Of a DNA stretch of 7,573 nucleotides, positions 1 through 6,387 are shown one piece after another. Positions within the stretch are counted from its first letter, which is position 1, and every line of letters begins with the position of its first letter. The notes under the pieces were generated by a model. The model was given only the letters and a program-made list of their open reading frames with translations. It was not told the origin of the DNA and did not search any database. Source of the DNA: Methanomicrobiales archaeon. Its GTDB lineage: Archaea > Halobacteriota > Methanomicrobia > Methanomicrobiales > Methanospirillaceae. The DNA is taken from positions 1 to 7,573 of the forward strand of contig JAAEES010000049.1 in the NCBI GenBank assembly GCA_013415575.1, given 5' to 3'. Both the position numbers and the translations under genes were made by a program.

Positions 1-274
1 ACCGGCTATCATCACCCTTGCCGTCCTTGACGGAACAGCAACCATCATCGGCTACTATTTCGGGCGGATAAAGGTTATCAATGGAAAGACAATCGAAGGA
101 TCGCTCGCCGGCATGGCCCTCTGTTTCATCGTCCTCCTGCCCTTCCTTCCCGCTGTTGTAGCGATGCTTGTCGTCTTTCTGGCCGGCATGGTGGAGCTCT
201 TCTCACCCCTTGATGACAATCTCCTTATCCCGGTAAGTGTCTGCATTTTCCTCACCCTTCTCGGGCTCGGATAA
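1..274 (+). CDS. C-terminal part of a dolichol/polyprenol kinase-family membrane protein (SEC59/DGK1/VTE5-like)
   Basis: Partial gene whose 5' end lies left of the window; the open frame begins at base 2 and gives 90 residues ending in TAA. The visible part holds DGTAT (residues 10-14), a YYFGR segment, then GKTIEGSLAG (28-37). This is the typical signature of the SEC59/DGK1/VTE5 family of CTP-dependent lipid kinases and related cytidylyltransferase-like proteins. It is followed by a hydrophobic stretch long enough for two membrane passes (about 39-67), a PLDDNLLIP motif seen near the end of this family, and a last short hydrophobic segment. The family phosphorylates isoprenoid or lipid alcohols in the membrane. 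The archaeal substrate is not readable from sequence, so a polyprenol or geranylgeraniol-type alcohol is an inference. The gene converges on tfrB with a gap of 9 bases. The family call is fairly secure; the exact reaction is not. Confidence 0.75.
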   Translation, partial: PAIITLAVLDGTATIIGYYFGRIKVINGKTIEGSLAGMALCFIVLLPFLPAVVAMLVVFLAGMVELFSPLDDNLLIPVSVCIFLTLLGLG

Positions 275-283
275 AAAAAGAGA
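273..283 (-). terminator. T-run terminator behind tfrAB
   Basis: Directly after the tfrB stop codon, the minus strand reads TCTCTTTTTTT, with seven T in a row, and the run overlaps the stop codon of the convergent kinase gene. Archaeal RNA polymerase often terminates on such oligo-T tracts without a hairpin. The assignment rests on position and base content only. Confidence 0.45.
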
Positions 284-1750
284 TCAGGCCCAGTCTTTTG
301 GGGCTTTCTTCTTATCCTTTTCCCGGTATCCCTCGAGGAGAACCGTGGTGATATTCTTCACCGGCCGGTCAGTATGTTCCTGAATATGGAATTCGCAGAA
401 CGGACAGGAGCTGATGACGATATCGGCACCGGTCTTCTCGATCTCCTTTCGCCGGTTCTCGGCCAGTGCGGCAGCCTCCTGGGGCACTCCGGATCGCACC
501 CCGCCACCGGAACCGCAACAGATAGACGGCATCTCAACCAGGTCGACAACCCGGCTCATCAGTTCCCTGGGCTGGGTCCGTATCCCCTGCCCCCGCAGGA
601 GGTGGCAGGGGTCATGGTAGGTGGCTTTTACCGGGAGGCGTGCCGGTGGCTCGATCTCGAATTTGAGGAGCACTTCGTTGATATCCATCACCCGGAATGG
701 GCAATCGTAATCGTTCTTGAGCGTGGATCCACATCCGGCACACATGGTCATGACCGTGTCAATTCCCCGGTGGACAAAGGCTTCGATATTCCGTTGCTGG
801 AGGGTTTTGAGATATCCGATCTGGCCGGTCCGGATGAGCGGTGATCCGCAGCAGATCTGTTCCTTCGGAATGATAACACGGATACCGTTCCGGCGGAGAA
901 CTTCCATGGCGTCGAGAGCCGTCTTCGGCAGGCGCATGTTGTACATGCAGCCCACAAAGAATCCTACTGTGCCTTTCACTTCGCCGTAGGGTTCAAGAAC
1001 CTCCGGGACCTGCTCGAGGAAGGTGGTCTCGGTCCGGTCAACACTCCTCCCGGTCTCCCTGACCAGTCTCTCCACCGCCTGGTGCCGGGGAAGGGTGAGC
1101 CCTTTCTTATTGGCGAGCGCCCTGAGCTTCTCGATGGCTTTCCCGGGAATCTCAATATCTTTCGGGCAGACTTTCCAGCAGGCCTGGCAGGAGGTACAGG
1201 TAAAGAGCCCGTTCGCGACCGCTTCGGTAACCCGGTCACGGCTGTCCCGGGGATCGAGGGAGAGGCGCATATCCTCGCGCATGGCGGTTGGGCCTGCAAA
1301 CTCGATTACTCTCAACGCCGGACAGGCCGAGACACAGGCCAGGCACTCGATGCAGCTCCGGAGCGGTTTGATGACTTCAACCTCCTCCTTTGTGGGCATC
1401 CGCACCTCTTCTCCTGGTTCAAGCGAAGAGACGGCCGCCAGGTAGGGCTCCATATCCACGACCAGGTCCTTCTGTACCGGGAGCTCGAGCGGCTCGATAG
1501 TCATCCCGTCCCGTGCCTCTTCTGTACAGGCGAGCACCGGCTCCCCGTTCACCCTGACGGCACAGCTGCCGCACTGGCCGGATCCGCAGCAGTAGCGGTA
1601 CGAGAGGGAGGGGTCATGCTCATCGTGGATAGCGTGCAGGACGTGCAGTACCCGTGCCCCTTCACGGACCGTGACCAGGTAATGCTGGTGGTGAGGCTGC
1701 TCATCGGTCTCCGGGTTGTAGCGGAAGACGCGGACTGAGAGCTCCTTCAT
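284..1750 (-). CDS. tfrB: Thiol:fumarate reductase subunit B (CoM/CoB-SH:fumarate reductase, Fe-S and thiol-oxidising subunit)
   Basis: 488 residues, a fusion of a succinate-dehydrogenase-type iron-sulfur half and an HdrB-like half, which is the hallmark of TfrB. The N-terminal plant-type ferredoxin fold carries C55-x4-C60-x2-C63-x11-C75 for a [2Fe-2S] cluster. Two complete CxxCxxCxxxCP motifs follow (C133/136/139/143 and C185/188/191/195), indicating two [4Fe-4S] clusters rather than the [3Fe-4S] of SdhB. Two CCG domains follow: C268, C300-C301, C337, C340 and C382, C411-C412, C449, C452. In heterodisulfide reductase such domains bind the cubane clusters that handle CoM-SH and CoB-SH. Known for the family: this subunit oxidises the two thiols to CoM-S-S-CoB and passes electrons to TfrA. 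No membrane segment or anchor gene is present, so the enzyme is cytoplasmic. The ATG overlaps the tfrA stop (ATGA) and has a GAGGTGA ribosome-binding site 4 bases upstream. The lysine-rich tail (KDKKKAPK) is probably flexible. Confidence 0.93.
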   Translation of the reverse strand: MKELSVRVFRYNPETDEQPHHQHYLVTVREGARVLHVLHAIHDEHDPSLSYRYCCGSGQCGSCAVRVNGEPVLACTEEARDGMTIEPLELPVQKDLVVDMEPYLAAVSSLEPGEEVRMPTKEEVEVIKPLRSCIECLACVSACPALRVIEFAGPTAMREDMRLSLDPRDSRDRVTEAVANGLFTCTSCQACWKVCPKDIEIPGKAIEKLRALANKKGLTLPRHQAVERLVRETGRSVDRTETTFLEQVPEVLEPYGEVKGTVGFFVGCMYNMRLPKTALDAMEVLRRNGIRVIIPKEQICCGSPLIRTGQIGYLKTLQQRNIEAFVHRGIDTVMTMCAGCGSTLKNDYDCPFRVMDINEVLLKFEIEPPARLPVKATYHDPCHLLRGQGIRTQPRELMSRVVDLVEMPSICCGSGGGVRSGVPQEAAALAENRRKEIEKTGADIVISSCPFCEFHIQEHTDRPVKNITTVLLEGYREKDKKKAPKDWA

Positions 1751-3402
1751 GACTTCACCTCTGTCTCGATGCCCTCACGGGAGAGCGACTGGTAGGTATG
1801 GCCATAGGGGGAGTTCTGCCCGTCCCAGGCCTGGGTGATATCCCGGCGGACATGCGCCCCCCGCGACTCCTTGCGGAGCAGTGCACCTTTCACCACCAGG
1901 GTTGCACAAACGAGCATGTGCCCCGCAATGCAGCAGTCTACAAGGTTTGCCGGTGTTGCTGCCTTCAACCGGAGAGTCCTGAGGTGGCCGATGATACCAA
2001 GGGTCTTCTCGAGATTCGCGGCATTCCTGAAGATGCCGGCACCCTCCCACATCGCTGTCTGGAGTGAGCGGACCACAGTCGAGGGATGCACGTCTCCAAC
2101 GGTAAAAGCTTCGAGCCGTTTCCGGACTGCCTCGATTTGTCCGAAATCTGCTTCATTTTTCCTCATCTTTGCTGTTCCTGCTGCTTCCCCGGCCCGCTTC
2201 CCAAAGACCTGGGTGTCGGCAAGAGCATTCCCGCCAAGCCGGTTTGCCCCGTGGACGCCACCGGCCACCTCGCCACAGGCGTACAGGCCGGGGACTGTGG
2301 TCTCCCCGTGTCCGGTGATACGGAGTCCCCCCATGATGTGGTGAGCTGTCGGTGCAACCTCCATCGGCTCCTCCCTGATATCGACCCCGAACTGGAGGAA
2401 CTGTTCAAGCATCACTGGAAGGCGGGTCTCAACCTGGGTGCGGGGGAGGTGGGTTACATCAAGGAACACCCCTCCGTTCTTTGTCCCCCTACCCTCGAGA
2501 ATCTCGGTTGCGATGGCACGGGCAACGACGTCCCTGGTCGAGAGCTCCATCCGATCGGGATCATAGCGTGCCATGAACCGCTCGCCGGTTGCGTTCTTCA
2601 GGACCCCGCCTTCGCCGCGAACCGCTTCGGTCACCAGCCTCCCCCGTACATCGTACGGGAAGACCGCTCCGGTAGGGTGGAACTGAACCTGCTCCATGTC
2701 GATCAGTTCTGCCCCGGCCTGGTACCCGAGTGCATACCCATCCCCGGTTCCGCTCGAAGAGTTGGTGGAGATATCGTAGATTTTCGTTCCGCCTCCGGTG
2801 GCAAGCACTACACTGTCGGCAAGGAAGATGGAGAAATCCCCGTTCCGGTCTATCCCTAAAGCACCATTCACCCGTTCGCTGTCCTTCAGCAGGGATACGA
2901 TAGTCACCTCATTGACTACCCTGACTTCGGTAGAGTGAAGGCGGTCGATGAGGGTCATCATCATCTCGTGACCGGTCCGGTCTCCGGCATAGCAGGTTCG
3001 TGGGAATCGCTGTCCCCCGAACGGCCGCTGTGCTACCTCGCAGCTGTCCGTTACATCGAAAACGGCCCCCCACCGGAGGAGGTTGCGGACACGTTCCGGA
3101 GCTTCATCAACGAGAATCCTGACCAGTCCGGGATCATTGAGCCAGGCACCTCCTTTCATAGTGTCTTCAAAGTGGATCTCGCAGGAGTCCTGTTCGCGGA
3201 GGACTGCATTGTAGCCCCCCTCGGCCATGGTGGTACACCCACCCTTGCCGGCAAGCGTCTTTGATACCAGGAGGGTTTCTCCATATTCTGACGCTTCAAT
3301 CGCTGCACGGACACCCGCCCCGCCGCTCCCGATCACGAGAACATGTGCCGTCTGGACATCATCAGAACGCATCTTATTATAACGTGGATCGTATAGGTAC
3401 AT
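1747..3402 (-). CDS. tfrA: Thiol:fumarate reductase subunit A (flavoprotein, fumarate-reducing subunit)
   Basis: 551 residues of the SdhA/FrdA/NadB flavoprotein family. The dinucleotide-binding motif is VLVIGSGGAG (21-30). The second FAD region includes GKGGCTTMAEGG (52-63). RTCYAGDRTGH spans 135-145. Substrate-site elements are FHPTG (241-245), VRGEGG (261-266) and STRDVVARA (288-296, with R290 as the likely proton-donor arginine of the family). HHIMGG (354-359) and GLYACGEVAGGVHGANRLGGNAL (372-394) complete the C-terminal FAD/substrate contacts. It reduces fumarate to succinate with electrons from TfrB, the route to succinate in hydrogenotrophic methanogens. L-aspartate oxidase shares this fold, but the overlapping TfrB partner settles the call. 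The residue matching the covalent-flavin histidine of SdhA is Cys56, so FAD is probably not covalently bound. The start is uncertain: Met1 (base 3402) has no ribosome-binding site, and Met11 (base 3372) is an alternative. Confidence 0.92.
   Translation of the reverse strand: MYLYDPRYNKMRSDDVQTAHVLVIGSGGAGVRAAIEASEYGETLLVSKTLAGKGGCTTMAEGGYNAVLREQDSCEIHFEDTMKGGAWLNDPGLVRILVDEAPERVRNLLRWGAVFDVTDSCEVAQRPFGGQRFPRTCYAGDRTGHEMMMTLIDRLHSTEVRVVNEVTIVSLLKDSERVNGALGIDRNGDFSIFLADSVVLATGGGTKIYDISTNSSSGTGDGYALGYQAGAELIDMEQVQFHPTGAVFPYDVRGRLVTEAVRGEGGVLKNATGERFMARYDPDRMELSTRDVVARAIATEILEGRGTKNGGVFLDVTHLPRTQVETRLPVMLEQFLQFGVDIREEPMEVAPTAHHIMGGLRITGHGETTVPGLYACGEVAGGVHGANRLGGNALADTQVFGKRAGEAAGTAKMRKNEADFGQIEAVRKRLEAFTVGDVHPSTVVRSLQTAMWEGAGIFRNAANLEKTLGIIGHLRTLRLKAATPANLVDCCIAGHMLVCATLVVKGALLRKESRGAHVRRDITQAWDGQNSPYGHTYQSLSREGIETEVKS
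1755..1761 (-). promoter_or_regulatory. Ribosome-binding site of tfrB (GAGGTGA)
   Basis: The minus strand reads GAGGTGA four bases before the tfrB ATG, inside the last codons of tfrA. It matches the archaeal 16S rRNA 3' tail closely. It fixes the tfrB start and suggests that tfrB is translated both by coupling to tfrA and by its own initiation. Confidence 0.7.
3375..3382 (+). promoter_or_regulatory. Possible TATA box for the aspartate kinase-purM operon
   Basis: TATTATAA lies inside the 5' end of tfrA, centred about 65 bases before the aspartate kinase ATG. Transcription would then start near 3405, giving a leader of about 40 bases that keeps a GTGA ribosome-binding element (3434-3437, 6 bases before the ATG). 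The call rests on base composition and spacing alone. A promoter for tfrA in the same 41-base gap is less clear; CTTTTGTAAC on the minus strand (3419-3428) is the only weak candidate. Confidence 0.35.
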
Positions 3403-3443
3403 AAAGATACAGAACGCAGTTACAAAAGAAAACGTGAGCCCGA

Positions 3444-4844
3444 ATGAGATTTTTGATGAAATTTGGCGGAACTTCTGTTGCTGATGCGGACAGCCTCAGC
3501 AGAACGGTAGATATCATTGAGGAACATCACAGGGCCGGTCACGAACTGGCAGTCGTCGTATCAGCTCAGCGGGGAGTGACCGATCAACTGATAGCCATTG
3601 CACAGGAGATTGCGGACAGCCGGAGTTCGGCAACCATTGAACCGTTCATCAACTCGCTCCGTCTCCGTCATATGAAAGTCCTCTCCGAAGTTGCAGGCGA
3701 CTGTGAAGGAGAGGTCGGGGACCAGATGGAGGAACGTCTCTGCAATCTCGAGAACATCCTGAATGCCGTGCACAACCTCCGGGAGCTCACACCCCGGTCG
3801 CTCGATTATATCATCACCTATGGGGAGCGGCTGAACTCCCTCGTGGTATCAGCAGCCATCAGGCAGCGGGGTATCCCATCCATGGTCATGGACGGGTGCG
3901 AAGCCGGCATCCTGACTACCCCTCAGCATGGGGAGGCCATGGCTCTCCCGGAGAGCGAGGGGCGGATCAGAAGCCGGGTGCAGCCCCTGCTCACCGAGAT
4001 GATTCCGGTCATCATGGGTTTTATGGGCTGTACTGAGAAAGGGATTGTTACCACGCTCGGACGGAGCGGCTCAGACTATTCTGCGGCAATCATCGGAGCA
4101 GGGATTGACGCGGATGAGATCTGGATCTGGACCGATGTTGATGGAATCATGACCTCAGACCCCCGCCTTATCCCGGATGCCCGGGTACTCCCAACTATCT
4201 CGTATCTCGAGGTCATGGAGTTGTCCTATTTCGGGGCAAAGGTGATGCACCCCCGTTCTATCGAACCGGCGATGAAGAAGAACATCCTGGTGCGGGTAAA
4301 AAACACCTTCAACCCAACTCACCCCGGGACGAGCATTGTGTGGCATGAAAAGCGGGACAGCAGGGTGGTCAAAGCCCTCACCTACATCGACAAGGTTGCC
4401 CTGATCAACATCTGCGGTGCGCAGATGATCGGGCGGCCGGGGGTGGCAAAAGCCATCTTTTCGGCACTCGCGGACAAGGAAGTCAATGTCATGATGATCT
4501 CGCAGGGGTCATCCGAGGCGAATATCTCCCTCATCGTAGAGGAGAGCCAGGCCGGCATCGCCATCGATTCCCTGGCAGGGCTGGTCAGGCAGGGCCTGAT
4601 CCGTGAGGCCACCGCCAACCGCGATGTCTGTGCGGTCGCCGTAGTCGGGGTTGGCATGGCCGGTGCCAAGGGGACCGGGGGACGAATCTTCACCGCGCTC
4701 GGGCACGGCGGGGTCAATGTCATGATGATCTCGCAGGGGTCCTCAGAAGTGAACATCTCCTTCGTTGTCACGCAGGAGGATGGTCCGAAAGCGGTCCGGA
4801 TTCTCCATGACGAGTTCAGGCTCTCAGAGGAAGACGATGCCTGA
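3444..4844 (+). CDS. lysC: Aspartate kinase with two C-terminal ACT domains
   Basis: 466 residues. It phosphorylates L-aspartate with ATP to 4-phospho-L-aspartate, the first step toward lysine, threonine and methionine. The N-terminal amino-acid-kinase domain (about 4-300) shows KFGGTSV (6-12), TYGERLNS (125-132), TLGRSGSDYSAA (204-215), TDVDGIMTSDPR (230-241), SYFGAKVMHPRSIEPA (261-276) and the NPTHPGTSI segment (290-298). Two ACT domains follow (about 316-380 and 395-460). Each carries NVMMISQGSSE-NIS, the core that binds an allosteric amino acid in this family, so feedback control by lysine or threonine is likely; which one cannot be read. The two cores share an identical 29-base stretch at DNA level. 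Met1 is chosen because a GTGA element sits 6 bases upstream; Met5 (base 3456) is a possible shorter start. It diverges from tfrA and overlaps purM by 8 bases, so the two are cotranscribed. No homoserine dehydrogenase is fused or adjacent. Confidence 0.95.
   Translation: MRFLMKFGGTSVADADSLSRTVDIIEEHHRAGHELAVVVSAQRGVTDQLIAIAQEIADSRSSATIEPFINSLRLRHMKVLSEVAGDCEGEVGDQMEERLCNLENILNAVHNLRELTPRSLDYIITYGERLNSLVVSAAIRQRGIPSMVMDGCEAGILTTPQHGEAMALPESEGRIRSRVQPLLTEMIPVIMGFMGCTEKGIVTTLGRSGSDYSAAIIGAGIDADEIWIWTDVDGIMTSDPRLIPDARVLPTISYLEVMELSYFGAKVMHPRSIEPAMKKNILVRVKNTFNPTHPGTSIVWHEKRDSRVVKALTYIDKVALINICGAQMIGRPGVAKAIFSALADKEVNVMMISQGSSEANISLIVEESQAGIAIDSLAGLVRQGLIREATANRDVCAVAVVGVGMAGAKGTGGRIFTALGHGGVNVMMISQGSSEVNISFVVTQEDGPKAVRILHDEFRLSEEDDA
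4482..4741 (+). repeat. Identical 29-base direct repeat in the two ACT-domain codings
   Basis: The bases 4482-4510 recur without a mismatch at 4713-4741. Both copies encode VNVMMISQGS in the same frame (residues 347-356 and 424-433), spaced by 231 bases, exactly 77 codons. Beyond the repeat the copies diverge (EANIS against EVNIS with different codons). The repeat is part of the aspartate kinase gene, not a separate element. Confidence 0.9.
4827..4830 (+). promoter_or_regulatory. Ribosome-binding site of purM (GAGG)
   Basis: GAGG lies 6 bases before the ATG at 4837, inside the last codons of the aspartate kinase. It decides the purM start: the in-frame ATG at 4765 lies deep in the upstream gene, and would add 24 residues that do not resemble PurM. 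Confidence 0.65.
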
Positions 4845-5832
4845 ATCATTTTCGTACCGGAAATCGGGAGTTGATATCTCCCGTGAAGCGGAAGGGATCT
4901 CGGCCCTTGTACGGACACTCACCTTCAGACGGACCGGAACAGTCGCCATGATGGGCAGTGTCGGGCACTTTGCAGGACTGATCGAGTGCGGAAACCATGC
5001 CCTCGCCCTCGCCGTTGATGGAGTAGGGACAAAGATGCTCGTTGCTGACCGGATGCAGGACTGGAGCACTATCGGCATCGATTGCATCGCCATGAACGTG
5101 AATGATCTCTATGTCATGAACATGGAGCCGGTGGCGTTCGTGGATTACATTGCAGCCGATGAGATATCGATCCCGAAAATGGCCCAGATCGGGATCGGAC
5201 TCAACGAAGGAGCACGTCAGGCAAACATCGATATCATCGGAGGAGAGACGGCGACCCTGAAAGGAATGGTCAGCGGTCTCGACCTTGCCGGCACTTGTCT
5301 CGGGATCCAGGAGAAGAATCGGATCATCAGCGGTGAAGCAATCAGGCCCGGGGATCTCATCATCGGTGTGCCCTCAACTGGCATCCACAGCAACGGTCTG
5401 ACACTTGCCCGGAGGGTGGTGGATACGCACGATGCGTGGGATGAGCGTCTTTCCAATGGGAGGACGCTTGGGCAGGAGCTCCTGGTACCCACCCGGATCT
5501 ATGCGGAAGCACTCCGGGTCTGCGGATCAACGACAGTTTCCGGTATGTGTCATATCACCGGAGGCGGCCTGCTCAATTTTTCCCGTCTGACAACCTACGG
5601 ATTTTCCATCGACTCCCCGTTGCCGATTACTGAAATCTTCCGGTGGATTCAGGAGAACGGCAATGTTGACCAGGGAGAGATGTACCGGACGTTCAATATG
5701 GGTATGGGATATGCCTATATTGCACCCGAAAAGAGCCTCCCGGCAATAGTTGCAGAGGTTCCGGATGCCGAGGTGGTCGGGAGTATCACTCGGGAGCCGG
5801 GTATCCGGCTCACAGGGTCATTGTTCTCCTGA
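4837..5832 (+). CDS. purM: Phosphoribosylformylglycinamidine cyclo-ligase (AIR synthase)
   Basis: 331 residues from the ATG at 4837, a normal PurM length. It closes the imidazole ring, converting FGAM and ATP to AIR, ADP and phosphate in de novo purine synthesis in the cytoplasm. The order of motifs is that of PurM: SYRKSGVDI at the N-terminus (6-14), AVDGVGTK (59-66, nucleotide site), GIDCIAMNVNDL (80-91), GGETA (135-139), STGIHSNGLTLAR (180-192), HITGGGLLNFSR (239-250) and EMYRTFNMGMG (281-291). Other members of the fold (ThiL, SelD, HypE, PurL) lack the SGVD start and the HITGGG/FNMGMG pair together. The start is set by the GAGG site and by the family N-terminus, giving an 8-base overlap with the aspartate kinase gene, typical of translational coupling. 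No other pur gene is in view. It converges with zpr1, whose stop is 12 bases away; the pyrimidine-rich stretch after the purM stop may end its transcript. Confidence 0.93.
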   Translation: MPESFSYRKSGVDISREAEGISALVRTLTFRRTGTVAMMGSVGHFAGLIECGNHALALAVDGVGTKMLVADRMQDWSTIGIDCIAMNVNDLYVMNMEPVAFVDYIAADEISIPKMAQIGIGLNEGARQANIDIIGGETATLKGMVSGLDLAGTCLGIQEKNRIISGEAIRPGDLIIGVPSTGIHSNGLTLARRVVDTHDAWDERLSNGRTLGQELLVPTRIYAEALRVCGSTTVSGMCHITGGGLLNFSRLTTYGFSIDSPLPITEIFRWIQENGNVDQGEMYRTFNMGMGYAYIAPEKSLPAIVAEVPDAEVVGSITREPGIRLTGSLFS

Positions 5833-5844
5833 AACCCTCTCTTC

Positions 5845-6387
5845 TTATTCTTCTCCAGGATCTTCAGATATTGTTTCGATCCGAAAGACCCGTGCACGGT
5901 CGGCAACAATCGCACTGTTCCCTGAAAGGTCTTCAATGACCAGGGTCACCGGGAGACGTCCTTCCCTGACTTCCCGTATCCGTTCCTGGATGAGGCATAC
6001 CCGGTTCCGCTCCTCGTCGGAATCGGCCCAGGAGCAAAGGTTGTCAAGCACCGACTCCACCCGGTTCAGAACCCCCTCAACATTCGAGACAAAGCCCTCA
6101 CAGGCAGGACCTGGATCGATCCGGACCCCGAGCTCGGGAATGGAGATAATGCCGGTCATGCTCCGGATCACCCGGACATTCAGATCATCGGGCGAGTCAA
6201 TGGAAAGTTCCCATCGGGATGGTTCGGCATTTTTCAGGAGCTGCGTATCGATGAACCGCCACCCGCAGGAAGGGCAGAGTGCGGAAATGATCAGGATCTC
6301 CGAAAAATAGGGGATATCTTCAGTCTGATACAGGTATTCTATCTCAGTATTGCAGACAGGGCATGGTCCTGGGACAACAGTCCGCAC
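5845..6387 (-). CDS. ZPR1-type zinc-finger protein
   Basis: 180 residues. The N-terminal zinc finger is C9-x2-C12-x25-C38-x2-C41 followed by GWR, the exact ZPR1 spacing. The following beta-rich domain has VIRSMTGIISIPELGVRI (73-90), PGPACEGFVSNVEGVL (92-107) and PVTLVIEDLSGNSAI (146-160), all family signatures. Eukaryotic ZPR1 has two such modules in tandem and serves as a folding chaperone for elongation factor eEF1A; this protein has a single module, as usual in archaea. A matching role on archaeal EF-1A is inference. The start is GTG, placed directly against the TAG stop of sepF with no base between. A GGAGG site (6398-6402) lies 10 bases upstream, and the finger begins at residue 9, so no earlier start is needed. 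sepF is in the same reading frame, so only one TAG separates the two proteins. Confidence 0.9.
   Translation of the reverse strand: MRTVVPGPCPVCNTEIEYLYQTEDIPYFSEILIISALCPSCGWRFIDTQLLKNAEPSRWELSIDSPDDLNVRVIRSMTGIISIPELGVRIDPGPACEGFVSNVEGVLNRVESVLDNLCSWADSDEERNRVCLIQERIREVREGRLPVTLVIEDLSGNSAIVADRARVFRIETISEDPGEE

Noticed and set aside
288..304. Hairpin GCCC-loop-GGGC followed by pyrimidines, as a terminator of the left-hand kinase gene
   Set aside because: The stem is only four pairs and lies within tfrB codons; the T-run on the other strand is a better signal.
1082..1738. 218-codon open frame on the plus strand opposite tfrB
   Set aside because: Antisense shadow of the cysteine-motif-rich tfrB; no recognisable product or start signal.
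2086..2859. 257-codon open frame on the plus strand opposite tfrA
   Set aside because: It lies wholly antisense to a well-conserved flavoprotein gene, its protein shows no domain, and long antisense frames are common in GC-rich genes.
1747..3402. TfrA as L-aspartate oxidase (NadB) or SdhA
   Set aside because: The fold is shared, but the overlapping TfrB with HdrB-like CCG domains, and the absence of nadA/nadC or membrane-anchor genes, point to thiol:fumarate reductase.
4765..4836. N-terminal extension of PurM by 24 residues from the ATG at 4765
   Set aside because: The extra residues overlap aspartate kinase codons and do not resemble PurM; the ATG at 4837 has GAGG at good spacing and gives the family N-terminus.
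4382..4918. 178-codon minus-strand open frame with an internal repeat (DPCEIIMTLT twice)
   Set aside because: The repeat is the antisense reading of the ACT-domain direct repeat; the frame crosses the lysC-purM overlap and has no independent support.
5750..6310. 186-codon plus-strand open frame over the end of purM and zpr1
   Set aside because: It is antisense to zpr1, whose zinc-finger and ZPR1 motifs are intact; the protein is serine/arginine-rich and low in complexity, as expected of a shadow.
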